In this document: positions 1-6,904 of the stretch, in pieces
Numbering within the stretch: the stretch's first letter is position 1
Layout of the letters: the number at the start of each line of letters is the position of its first letter
Assembly (NCBI GenBank): GCA_009843585.1
Contig: VYDC01000230.1
Span: 1-21,803, forward strand
DNA length: 21,803 bases
From: Chloroflexota bacterium
GTDB taxonomy: Bacteria > Chloroflexota > Dehalococcoidia > UBA2979
Direction of reading: 5' to 3'
Position numbers and translations under genes: made by a program
Notes under the pieces: generated by a model
Seen by the model: only the letters and a program-made list of their open reading frames with translations
Told to the model about the DNA's origin: nothing
The model's database searches: none

Positions 1-339
1 GGGCTCGGGCTCGGGCACCGCCGGCTCGGGGGCCGCCGGCCCGGGGGCGGCCTCCGCCGGACCGGGGTCGGCCGCGGCGGCCTCCTCCGCGGCGCCGGCG
101 CCGGCCTCCTCGATGGTGACGATCACCTGCCCGACGCGGATCGTCTCGCCGCTCGCGACGCGCACCTCGCCGATGCGCCCGGCGGCGGGCGCGGGGACCT
201 CGAGCGTCGCCTTCTCGGTCTCGACCTCGATGACGCCCTGCTCGACCTCGACGGCGTCGCCGGGAGCGACGAGCACGCGGAGGACGTCCGCCTCCTCGAT
301 GCCCTCGCCAAGCTCGGGCAGCGCGAATTCGATGGTCAT
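1..339 (-). CDS. aceF: Pyruvate dehydrogenase E2 (dihydrolipoamide acetyltransferase), N-terminal lipoyl domain, partial
   Basis: Only the first ~113 residues are present; the gene runs off the left edge. E2 carries acetyl groups from E1 to CoA on a swinging lipoyl arm and forms the core of the cytoplasmic complex. Residues 1-80 form a biotinyl/lipoyl domain, opening MTIEFALPELGEGI, with the lipoylated lysine at about residue 43 in ETEKATLEVP. An Ala/Pro/Gly/Glu-rich linker follows from about residue 83, as expected between a lipoyl domain and the next E2 domain. The ATG at 339 is preceded by AAAGGGGTGAG, a good ribosome binding site. It lies 109 nt downstream of aceE on the same strand, which supports pyruvate as the substrate. 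The catalytic domain is outside the window, so another 2-oxoacid E2 cannot be fully excluded. Confidence 0.88.
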   Translation of the reverse strand, partial: MTIEFALPELGEGIEEADVLRVLVAPGDAVEVEQGVIEVETEKATLEVPAPAAGRIGEVRVASGETIRVGQVIVTIEEAGAGAAEEAAAADPGPAEAAPGPAAPEPAVPEPEP

Positions 340-416
340 CTCACCCCTTTGTCTTATCGGCCGGGCGCGCGGCGCGGCCGTGTGGGATTCTCCGCGATCG
401 AGCGCTCGCGGGCATC

Positions 417-439
417 CCTCCGCGCCTGCGGCGCGGGGG
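417..439 (-). promoter_or_regulatory. Intercistronic hairpin between aceE and aceF
   Basis: A 10-bp stem (one T-G wobble) with a 3-nt TGC loop lies about 10 nt downstream of the aceE stop on the minus strand. There is no T-run after it, so it is more likely an mRNA-stabilising or partial-attenuation hairpin within the aceE-aceF transcript than a strong terminator. Function is inferred from position only; GC-rich DNA forms such stems readily. Confidence 0.35.
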
Positions 440-448
440 CGCGCGCGG

Positions 449-3235
449 CTAGAGACGCACCGGGTCGGGCTTCTCCGGGTCGACGCCGAGCTCGGCGATC
501 GCCCGCTCGACGAGCTCGTGCGGCACGCGCCGCTGGCGCGCGAGGGCCGTGAGCGCCGAGACGACCACCCAGCGGTGATCGACCTCGAAGTGATCGCGCA
601 GCGCCTCGCGGGTGTCGCTGCGGCCGAAGCCGTCCGTGCCGAGGGAGACGAGCGGACCCGGCACCCACTTCGCGATCGAGTCCGGCAGCTCCCTGACGTA
701 GTCGGAGACCGCGACGACCACGCCCGGGCCGCTGAGGCAGCGCGTCACGTAGGGGACGCGCGGCTCCTCCGCGGGGTGCAGGACGTTCCAGCGCTCGGCC
801 GCGGCGGCGTCGCGGCGGAGCTCCGAGTAGCTCGTGACCGACCAGACGTCGGCGGCGACGCCGTATTGCTCCTCGAGGATCCGCTGCGCCGTCACCACGT
901 CCTTGTGCAGCGCGCCCGAGCCGAGCAGCCTCACCGCCGGCGCATCGGCATCGGCGAGGGAGGAGGCGCGGAAGAGGTACATCCCGCGAACGATCCCCTC
1001 CTCGACCTCGCTCCGGGGCTCCGGCATCGGCGGCTGCACGTAGTTCTCGTTGCCGACGGTGAGGTAGTAGAACTCCTCCCTCCCCTCGCCGTACATGCGG
1101 CGGATCCCGTCGCGCACGATGACGGCGATCTCGTAGGCGTAGGCCGGGTCGTAGGCGCGCACGGTCGGGACGACCGAGAAGAGGACGTGGCTGTGCCCGT
1201 CCTGGTGCTGCAGCCCCTCGCCGTTGAGCGTCGTGCGGCCGGCCGTGGCTCCGACGAGGAAGCCGCGCGCCCGCGCGTCCGCCGCCGCCCAGACCAGGTC
1301 GCCGACCCGCTGCGGGCCGAACATCGAGTAGTAGATGTAGAAGGGGATCATGCTGATGCCGTGCGTGGCGTAGGCGGTGGCCGCCGCCGTGAACGAAGCC
1401 ATCGCGCCGGCCTCGGTGATCCCCTCCTCCAGGATCTGGCCGTCGTCGGACTCCTTGTAGTAGAGCAGGCTCTCGCGGTCGACCGGCTCGTAGAGCTGCC
1501 CGACGTGGGAGTAGATGCCGAACTGCCGGAAGAATGCCTCCATGCCGAAGGTCCGCGCCTCGTCCGGGACTATGGGCACCACGCGCGATCCGACGTCGGG
1601 GTCGCGCATGAGCTTCGAGAGAAGGCGCACGAGCGCCATCGTGGTGGAGGCGGTGCGGTCGCCGGTCCCCTCCAGGAACTCGTCGAAGAAGCCCGCGTCG
1701 GTGATCTCGAGACTCGCCACCGCGGCGCGGCGCTGCGGCAGGGAGCCGCCCAGCGCGCGGCGGCGCTCCGTCAGGTAGCGCGACTCCTCCGAGTCCTCGG
1801 GGAAGCGGTAGAGGGGCGCGTTCGCCACCTGGTCGTCGGAGAGGGGCACGTCGAAGCGGTCGCGGAACTGGAGCAGCTCCTCGGCGTTGAGCTTCTTCTG
1901 CTGGTGCGTGACGTTGCGGCCCTCGCCGGCCTCGCCGAGCCCGTAGCCCTTGATGGTGCGGGCCAGGATCACCGTCGGCGAGCCGGTGTGCTCGACCGCG
2001 GCCCTGTAGGCGGCGTAGACCTTCTCCGGGTCGTGGCCGCCGAGGGTCATCCGCCACAGCTCCTCGTCGGAGAGGTGCTCCACCATCGCGAGCAGGCGCG
2101 GGTCCGTCCCCCAGAAGTGCTCGCGGACGTAGGCGCCGCCGGCGACGACGTACTTCTGGTACTCGCCGTCGATGACCTCGCGCATCCGCCTGGCCAGAAG
2201 GCCCTCGTGATCGCGCTCGAGCAGCGCATCCCAGTCCCGACCCCAGAGCACCTTGATCACGTTCCAGCCGGCGCCCCGGAAGATCGCCTCGAGCTCCTGC
2301 ACGATGCTCCCGTTGCCGCGCACCGGCCCGTCGAGGCGCTGCAGGTTGCAGTTGACGACGAAGACCAGGTTGTCGAGCTTCTCGCGCGAGGGCATCGAGA
2401 TCGCGGCCAGCGCCTCCGGCTCGTCGAACTCGCCGTCGCCGACGAAGGCCCAGACCCGCCGCCCCGTCTCCTGGCGCAGGCCCCGGTCGTCGAGGTAGCG
2501 CAGGAAGCGCGCCTGGTACGCCGCGAGCAGCGGGCCGAGGCCCATCGAGACGGTCGGGAACTGCCAGAACTCGGGCATCAGCCAGGGGTGGGGATAGGAG
2601 GAGAGGCCGCCCCCCTCGGAGAGCTCCCGGCGGAAGTTGTGCAGCTGTTCCGCCGAGAGGCGGCCCTCGACGTACGCGCGGGCGTACATCCCGGGCGAGG
2701 CGTGCCCCTGGAAGTAGACGAGGTCGGCCCCCGCCGGGTGGTCGGGGCCCCGGAAGAAGTGCTGGAAGCCGACCTCGTAGAGGGTGGCCGCCGAGGCGTA
2801 GGTCGAGATGTGGCCGCCGATCCCGTCCGAGGCGGCGTTCGCCTCCACGACCATCGCCATCGCGTTCCAGCGCACCACGCTCTTGATGCGCCGCTCGATC
2901 GCGCCGTTGCCCGGGTAGTCGGGCTGGCGGCTGGGCGGGATCGTGTTCACGTAGGGCGTCTGCGAGGTGACCGGCAGCTGGGCTCCGAGCCGCTGCGCCT
3001 CGATCTGCAGGTCGCGGAGGAGCGCCGAGACGCGCTCGGCGCCGCGCGCGTGGTGGACGTCGCGCAGCGACTCCAGCCAGTCGCGGGTCTCGAGCTCCTC
3101 GATCGCCCGCTCCAGCTCCCGGTCCTCCGGGGGCGCGGCGCCGGGCTCGGCGCCGTTCGAGTCGGAGGCCGCGCGCGACCCCGCCCCGGTGGCCGAGGCG
3201 CGAAGCTCCGCCGCGCTCCTGTCCACAGTCGCCAT
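449..3235 (-). CDS. aceE: Pyruvate dehydrogenase E1 component, homodimeric type
   Basis: Thiamine-diphosphate enzyme that decarboxylates pyruvate and acetylates the E2 lipoyl arm. The 928-aa product matches the single-chain AceE family (E. coli about 887 aa). The N-terminal ~45 residues are Ala/Glu-rich; similarity starts around RDWLESL (residue 51). Visible signatures are YVNTIP (95-100), GGHISTYASAATLYEVGF (140-157), LVYFQGHASPG (172-182), SSYPHPWLMPEFWQFPTVSMG and the ThDP/Mg motif GDGEFDEPE (266-274) followed about 20 residues on by NCNLQRLDGPV. ATG 3235 is chosen because GGTGAGG sits just upstream; an in-frame ATG at 3259 would add eight residues but has no clear ribosome binding site. 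The gene is divergent from lipB across about 120 bp and is followed by the E2 gene. Very high confidence in family and reaction. Confidence 0.97.
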   Translation of the reverse strand: MATVDRSAAELRASATGAGSRAASDSNGAEPGAAPPEDRELERAIEELETRDWLESLRDVHHARGAERVSALLRDLQIEAQRLGAQLPVTSQTPYVNTIPPSRQPDYPGNGAIERRIKSVVRWNAMAMVVEANAASDGIGGHISTYASAATLYEVGFQHFFRGPDHPAGADLVYFQGHASPGMYARAYVEGRLSAEQLHNFRRELSEGGGLSSYPHPWLMPEFWQFPTVSMGLGPLLAAYQARFLRYLDDRGLRQETGRRVWAFVGDGEFDEPEALAAISMPSREKLDNLVFVVNCNLQRLDGPVRGNGSIVQELEAIFRGAGWNVIKVLWGRDWDALLERDHEGLLARRMREVIDGEYQKYVVAGGAYVREHFWGTDPRLLAMVEHLSDEELWRMTLGGHDPEKVYAAYRAAVEHTGSPTVILARTIKGYGLGEAGEGRNVTHQQKKLNAEELLQFRDRFDVPLSDDQVANAPLYRFPEDSEESRYLTERRRALGGSLPQRRAAVASLEITDAGFFDEFLEGTGDRTASTTMALVRLLSKLMRDPDVGSRVVPIVPDEARTFGMEAFFRQFGIYSHVGQLYEPVDRESLLYYKESDDGQILEEGITEAGAMASFTAAATAYATHGISMIPFYIYYSMFGPQRVGDLVWAAADARARGFLVGATAGRTTLNGEGLQHQDGHSHVLFSVVPTVRAYDPAYAYEIAVIVRDGIRRMYGEGREEFYYLTVGNENYVQPPMPEPRSEVEEGIVRGMYLFRASSLADADAPAVRLLGSGALHKDVVTAQRILEEQYGVAADVWSVTSYSELRRDAAAAERWNVLHPAEEPRVPYVTRCLSGPGVVVAVSDYVRELPDSIAKWVPGPLVSLGTDGFGRSDTREALRDHFEVDHRWVVVSALTALARQRRVPHELVERAIAELGVDPEKPDPVRL

Positions 3236-3355
3236 CGCCTCACCCGTCCCGCGCGGCATCGATGACGCACGCCGGCGCGCACCGTGGAGACCGTCCCCCG
3301 CCGCGAGGCGGCACAGGCCGCCGGGGAAGAACACTGTACCCCACCCGCCGCGCCC

Positions 3356-4099
3356 GTGAGGTACGCGACCGGCGTGGCGACCCCCGTCCTCCTCGAGCGC
3401 CTCGGCGCCCGCGCCTACGCCGACGCCGCGGCGTGGATGCGCGAGGCGCACGCCGCGCTCGCCTCCGGCCGCGGCCCCGAGCGGCTCGCGCTCCTCGAGC
3501 ACGCCCCCGTCTACACCGTCGGGGCGCGCGGCGACGGCCTCGAGCACCTGCTGGTGAGCGTCGACAAGCTCTCCGCGCGGGGGGCGGAGCTGGAGCGGGT
3601 CGATCGCGGCGGCGACATCACCTTCCACGGGCCCGGCCAGCTCGTCGCCTACCCCGTGCTCGACCTCCGGCGCCGCGGCCTGCGCGCCGGGGACTACGTG
3701 CGCGCGCTGGAGGCGACGGTGATCGGCGCCCTTGCCCGCTGGGGCGTCGCCGCCGACCGCCTCCCCGGCCGGCCCGGCGTCTGGACGGCCCACGGCCGGC
3801 GCGACGGCGCCGCCGAGAAGATCGCCGCCGTCGGCGTCCGCATCCGGCGGGGCGTCTCCACGCACGGGCTCGCCCTCAACGTTTCGACCGACCTCGGCTG
3901 GTTCGACGCGATCGTTCCCTGCGGGCTGGGGGACGCCGGCGTGACCTCCCTCGAGCGCGCGCTGGGCCGGGCCGTTCCTGTGGCCGAGGCGGAGGCCGCG
4001 CTCGCCGCAGCCTTCGCGCGGGAGTTCGACGCGGAGCTCCTGCCCGCGGCCGCCGGCGAGGGGGCGAGGCCGTTCCCCGCGGGGGCGGCGGGACCGTGA
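3356..4099 (+). CDS. lipB: Octanoyl-[acyl-carrier-protein]:protein N-octanoyltransferase LipB
   Basis: Transfers octanoate from ACP to the lipoyl-domain lysine of E2 and GcvH, the first step of de novo lipoylation. The 247-aa reading has the family signatures: RGGDITFHGPGQLVAYP (84-100), the conserved lysine in EKIAAVG (K155), STHGLALNV (168-176) and the catalytic cysteine in VPCG (C189). The GTG at 3356 places the domain 12-15 residues from the N-terminus, as usual in the family; an in-frame GTG at 3284 would add 24 residues inside the divergent promoter region. Neither start has a convincing ribosome binding site (GGGGAAGA at about 3322 is too far from 3356), so the start is the weak point. 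Its TGA overlaps the GTG of lipA. Confidence 0.93.
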   Translation: MRYATGVATPVLLERLGARAYADAAAWMREAHAALASGRGPERLALLEHAPVYTVGARGDGLEHLLVSVDKLSARGAELERVDRGGDITFHGPGQLVAYPVLDLRRRGLRAGDYVRALEATVIGALARWGVAADRLPGRPGVWTAHGRRDGAAEKIAAVGVRIRRGVSTHGLALNVSTDLGWFDAIVPCGLGDAGVTSLERALGRAVPVAEAEAALAAAFAREFDAELLPAAAGEGARPFPAGAAGP

Positions 4100-5040
4100 C
4101 CGGCCTCTCGACGGGCCGCCGACCCGCCCTCCGCGAGCGCAAGCCGCCGTGGTTCCGCGCGCGGTTCCCCTCCGGGGAGCGCTTCGAGGAGATCCGCCTC
4201 CTGCTGCGGGACCGCTCGCTCCACACCGTCTGCGAGGAGGCGCGCTGTCCGAACATCGGCGAGTGCTTCAACTCGGGGACCGCGACCTTCATGATCCTCG
4301 GCGACGTCTGCACGCGCGCCTGCGGGTTCTGCGCCGTCACCTCCGGCCGCCCGGGCGCCATCGACCAGCTCGAGCCGCTGCGCCTCGCGCAGTCGGTGGC
4401 GACGCTGGGCCTCGACTACGCGGTGATCACCTCCGTGAACCGCGACGACGTCACGGACGGCGGGGCGCCCGTCTTTGCCGCCTGCATCCGGGCGATCCGC
4501 CACCGCCGCCCCGACTGCGAGGTCGAGGTCCTGATCCCGGACTTCGAGGGGAACCATGAGGCGCTCCAGACGGTGGTCGAGGCCGGGCCCGCCGTCCTCA
4601 ACCACAACACCGAGACGGTCGCCGAGCTCTACCCGCGCGTGCGGCCGAAGGGGCGCTACGACCGCTCGCTCGAGCTCTTGCGCCGCGTCAAGGAGATCGA
4701 CCCGCAGATGCTGACCAAGTCGGGGCTGATGGTCGGCCTGGGCGAGAGCGTGGAGCAGCTCCACCGCACCTTCGGGGATCTGCGCGAGCAGGGCTGCGAC
4801 CTGCTCACGGTGGGGCAGTACCTGCGCCCGACGCCCAGGCACCTCCCGGTCGCGCGCTACTGGCACCCGGAGGAGTTCCAGGCGCTCCGCGAGCACGCGC
4901 TCTCCCTCGGCTTCGCCCACGTGGAGGCGGGGCCGCTCGTGCGCAGCTCCTACCACGCCGCAGAGCAGGCGGCGGCCGCGCGGGCGAGGCGCGAGTCGGC
5001 CTCGGCCGCCCGGGAGGGCGCCACACCGCTCACGGCGTGA
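4096..5040 (+). CDS. lipA: Lipoyl synthase LipA (radical SAM)
   Basis: Inserts two sulfur atoms at C6 and C8 of protein-bound octanoyl groups, completing the lipoyl cofactor made by LipB. At 314 aa it has the expected length. It carries both [4Fe-4S] sites: the auxiliary cluster motif CEEARCPNIGEC (C46, C51, C57) and the radical SAM motif CTRACGFC (C72, C76, C79). Further family features are ITSVNRDDVTDGGA, VLNHNTETV, KSGLMVGLGE, LTVGQYLRPT and the C-terminal RSSYHA element that holds the serine ligand of the auxiliary cluster. It starts at GTG 4096 in a GTGA overlap with lipB, so the two are translationally coupled. The last ~25 residues are Ala/Arg/Glu-rich and not conserved in the family. 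Identification is secure. Confidence 0.97.
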   Translation: MTGLSTGRRPALRERKPPWFRARFPSGERFEEIRLLLRDRSLHTVCEEARCPNIGECFNSGTATFMILGDVCTRACGFCAVTSGRPGAIDQLEPLRLAQSVATLGLDYAVITSVNRDDVTDGGAPVFAACIRAIRHRRPDCEVEVLIPDFEGNHEALQTVVEAGPAVLNHNTETVAELYPRVRPKGRYDRSLELLRRVKEIDPQMLTKSGLMVGLGESVEQLHRTFGDLREQGCDLLTVGQYLRPTPRHLPVARYWHPEEFQALREHALSLGFAHVEAGPLVRSSYHAAEQAAAARARRESASAAREGATPLTA

Positions 5041-5082
5041 GGGGCGCGCCTGAGCGCCCCCGTCCCGCCCGGCCCGGCGGGG
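5041..5082. terminator. Two GC-rich hairpins between convergent lipA and crotonase genes
   Basis: The 45-bp convergent gap holds a perfect 7-bp stem (GGGGCGC at 5041-5047 with GCGCCCC at 5054-5060, 6-nt loop) and a 6-bp stem (CCCGCC 5064-5069 with GGCGGG 5076-5081). The placement fits bidirectional termination. T-runs are absent on both strands, so canonical intrinsic termination is not proven. Confidence 0.42.
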
Positions 5083-5085
5083 TGT

Positions 5086-5859
5086 CTAGCGCCCGGTGAA
5101 GCGGGGCGGCCGCCGCTCGAGGAAGGCGCGCTTCGCCTCCGCCGAGTCCTCCGTGCGCTGCAGGATCTCCGTGCGCGTCTGCTCGTAGAGGTAGCCGGCC
5201 TTGAGGTCCATCCACTCGATCTGGTTGAGCGTCTCCTTGGCGAGGCGGATGCCCCCGGGCATCTTCCGGGCGACGACGCGCGCCTCGGAGAGCGCCGCCT
5301 CGACGAGCTCGCCGGGCGGCACCACGGCGTGCACCGCCCCGAGGCGGTGCGCCTCCTCGGCGCTCGCCCGCTCGGCGGTGTAGTGCATCCGCCTCGTCAC
5401 CCCCTGCGGGAAGAGGCGCTGCAGATGGCGGGCGCCGCCGAGCAGCCCGACGTCGATCTCCGGAAGCCCGAAGCTCGCGCGCGTCGACGCCACCAGGTAG
5501 TCGCACGAGGCGGCGATGGCGAGGCCGGCGCCCAGCGCCGGGCCGTTGATGGCCCCGATCACGGGGACCGCGCTCTCGTAGATGGCGTTGAAGGTCTCGC
5601 GCGCGCGGCGGTAGTGCGCGCCGGGGCTCGCCTGCGTCTCGCCCTCGGGGAGCCGGCTGCGCACGTCGACGCCGGCGCAGAAGGCGCGCTCCCCCTCGGC
5701 GGTCAGCACGCAGACCCGGATCTCGGGGCGCGCGAGGTAGGAGTCGAATGTTGCCGTTATGTCCAGGAACGCGGCGGGCGTGAGCGCGTTCACCGGCGGG
5801 AAGTCGCGCGTGACGAGGGCGATCTCCCCGTCGACGATCTCCTCGCGGACCTCCGGCAT
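5086..5859 (-). CDS. Crotonase-fold (enoyl-CoA hydratase/isomerase family) protein
   Basis: A 257-aa protein of normal length for the crotonase superfamily, whose members act on acyl-CoA thioesters held by an oxyanion hole. Visible are PPVNALT (21-27), the oxyanion-hole segments AFCAGVDV (59-66) and INGPALGAG (104-112), SFGLPEIDVGLLGGARHLQRLFP and the C-terminal FLERRPPRF typical of the family. One catalytic glutamate is present (E134, equivalent to rat Glu164), but the Glu144 position is alanine (A114, in GAGLAIAASCD). A standard hydratase is therefore unlikely; one-glutamate dehydratase, isomerase, hydrolase or decarboxylase chemistry fits better. GGAAGG lies upstream of ATG 5859. It is the last gene of the minus-strand thiolase cluster, 34 nt after the DsrE-like gene. 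Confidence 0.9.
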   Translation of the reverse strand: MPEVREEIVDGEIALVTRDFPPVNALTPAAFLDITATFDSYLARPEIRVCVLTAEGERAFCAGVDVRSRLPEGETQASPGAHYRRARETFNAIYESAVPVIGAINGPALGAGLAIAASCDYLVASTRASFGLPEIDVGLLGGARHLQRLFPQGVTRRMHYTAERASAEEAHRLGAVHAVVPPGELVEAALSEARVVARKMPGGIRLAKETLNQIEWMDLKAGYLYEQTRTEILQRTEDSAEAKRAFLERRPPRFTGR

Positions 5860-5893
5860 CGCCGCCCGCCTTCCCGCCCCGGCGCCCGCCGCG

Positions 5894-6265
5894 CTAGAGC
5901 GAGATCACGTGGTCCGGCGGGTTGCCGGCGAGCGCCTGGTAGAGATCGGGGAAGCAGCCGACGTGGACCCCGTCGACGGTCCCCTCGGCCACGCTCTTCT
6001 CCGGCCACGTGCCGCCGGTGGCGAGGCCGCGCTCGAGCGCGCACCCGTCGCACATCATCAGCAGGATGTTCTTCTCGGCGGCCTGCTTCGCCAGGCGCTC
6101 GCCCATCGGATCTCCCCGGCGCAGGATGAAGGTGTTGTCGTCGAAGAACATCATCCCGACGACCTCGACCCCGTGCCCGTCCGCCTCCAGCTGCGGGAGG
6201 ATCATCTGCCCGAGCTTGTAGCTCGCGGTGTGCCCCGACGTGCTGAAGACGTATGCGACCTTCAC
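5894..6265 (-). CDS. DsrE-like small soluble protein with CxxC motif
   Basis: A 123-aa protein with the compact alpha/beta pattern of the DsrE/DsrF/TusD family, whose known members carry sulfur on a cysteine. The first strand is VKVAYVFSTSG, the middle region ends in ILLMMCDGCALERG (C72 and C75), and a third cysteine occurs in VGCFPDLY (C104). GTG 6265 is chosen because GAAAGGGG stands about 9 nt upstream and the reading begins at the first beta strand; an in-frame ATG at 6298 would add 11 unstructured residues. It lies between the DUF35 and crotonase genes, presumably in one transcript. Nothing else in the window is an obvious sulfur-relay partner, so its role with acyl-CoA enzymes is unknown. 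No signal peptide or membrane segment is visible. Confidence 0.82.
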   Translation of the reverse strand: MKVAYVFSTSGHTASYKLGQMILPQLEADGHGVEVVGMMFFDDNTFILRRGDPMGERLAKQAAEKNILLMMCDGCALERGLATGGTWPEKSVAEGTVDGVHVGCFPDLYQALAGNPPDHVISL

Positions 6266-6364
6266 GATGCGACCCCTTTCATGCGCCCCGCCGCGCATCT
6301 CGGCGCGGCGATGCCACTTCCTGCGAACACAGTCACGAGCCGGTCCCTGCTGAAGCCGCGCCGC

Positions 6365-6784
6365 CTAGCGGGCAGCGGGGCGGAACTTCGGGAGGGTGAC
6401 CTCCGAGGTCACGTCGTCGAAGTGGATCTCGACCGGCATCTCGATCTCCACCTCGTCCGGCGGGATCCCCTCGACGTTCGACGTCAGGATCGGACCCTCG
6501 TCGAGCCGGATCAGGGCGAAGACGTACGGGACCCTCTCCTGCTGGAAGACCGGGTTCACGGCGCGGTGCACGACGGTGAAGGCGTGCACGCGCCCGCGGC
6601 CCGACACCTCCTCCCACTCGAGGTCCGCCGAGTAGCAGTGCGGGCAGAACTCCCGCGGGTAGTGTATGAGGTGGCCCGTGGTGCGGCAGCGCTGCACGAG
6701 CAGGCGGTGCTCCCGGAGACCGTCCCAGAAGGGCCGGGTGATCACGCCCGGCACGGGGACCGGGAACAGGTATTCCTCGCTCAC
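6365..6784 (-). CDS. DUF35 family zinc-ribbon/OB-fold protein (thiolase partner)
   Basis: A 139-aa protein with the usual DUF35 layout: N-terminal helices (residues 18-30), a rubredoxin-like zinc ribbon (about 31-55) and an OB fold (56-135) with GRGRVHAFTVVHRAV and the acidic ending common in the family. DUF35 proteins dock onto thiolase-like enzymes and help form the acyl-CoA site, as in archaeal thiolase/HMG-CoA synthase complexes and the Ltp2 aldolase complex of steroid catabolism. The first zinc knuckle is degenerate: C33-RT-T36 replaces CxxC, while C47 and C50 are intact, so zinc binding may be altered or use a nearby histidine. The start is GTG 6784 with GGAGG about 10 nt upstream. It lies immediately downstream of the thiolase-like gene. 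Confidence 0.9.
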   Translation of the reverse strand: MSEEYLFPVPVPGVITRPFWDGLREHRLLVQRCRTTGHLIHYPREFCPHCYSADLEWEEVSGRGRVHAFTVVHRAVNPVFQQERVPYVFALIRLDEGPILTSNVEGIPPDEVEIEMPVEIHFDDVTSEVTLPKFRPAAR

Positions 6785-6851
6785 GCGGAGCAGCCTCCGT
6801 CCCCCTGCGCATCGCCCGCCGGCGATGCCGTCTGCCTCTTCATCGGTCTAC

Positions 6852-6904
6852 GAGGGGTCCTTCCCGAGGACCAGCGAGCACATCTCGCTCAGGAAGCCCC
6901 CTCA
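6852..6904 (-). promoter_or_regulatory. Stem-loop starting at the in-frame TGA (SECIS-like candidate)
   Basis: On the minus strand the TGA opens a long interrupted hairpin. Bases 6903-6898 (GAGGGG) pair with 6857-6852. Bases 6896-6892 (CTTCC) pair with 6864-6860. Bases 6889-6884 (AGCGAG) pair with 6878-6873, closing a 5-nt ATGTG loop. That is 17 base pairs with one asymmetric internal loop and one small bulge. The apical loop begins 18 nt after the TGA, inside the 16-37 nt window reported for bacterial SECIS elements. Against a SECIS: the first two loop bases are A and T rather than containing the G usually expected, although an alternative GAGC/GCTC pairing puts a G first. GC-rich coding DNA makes chance hairpins common. 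Confidence 0.35.

Noticed and set aside
113..3265. A plus-strand open frame of about 1050 codons opposite aceE
   Set aside because: It is rich in Arg/Ala/Val/Asp with no domain pattern and mirrors the codon bias of aceE, whose family signatures are unmistakable. It is a GC-rich antisense shadow.
6902..6904. Global reassignment of TGA to a sense codon
   Set aside because: Six other genes (lipB, lipA, the 9416 hydrolase, the FAD subunit, gcvPA, gcvH) end properly at TGA, so a general code change is unlikely.
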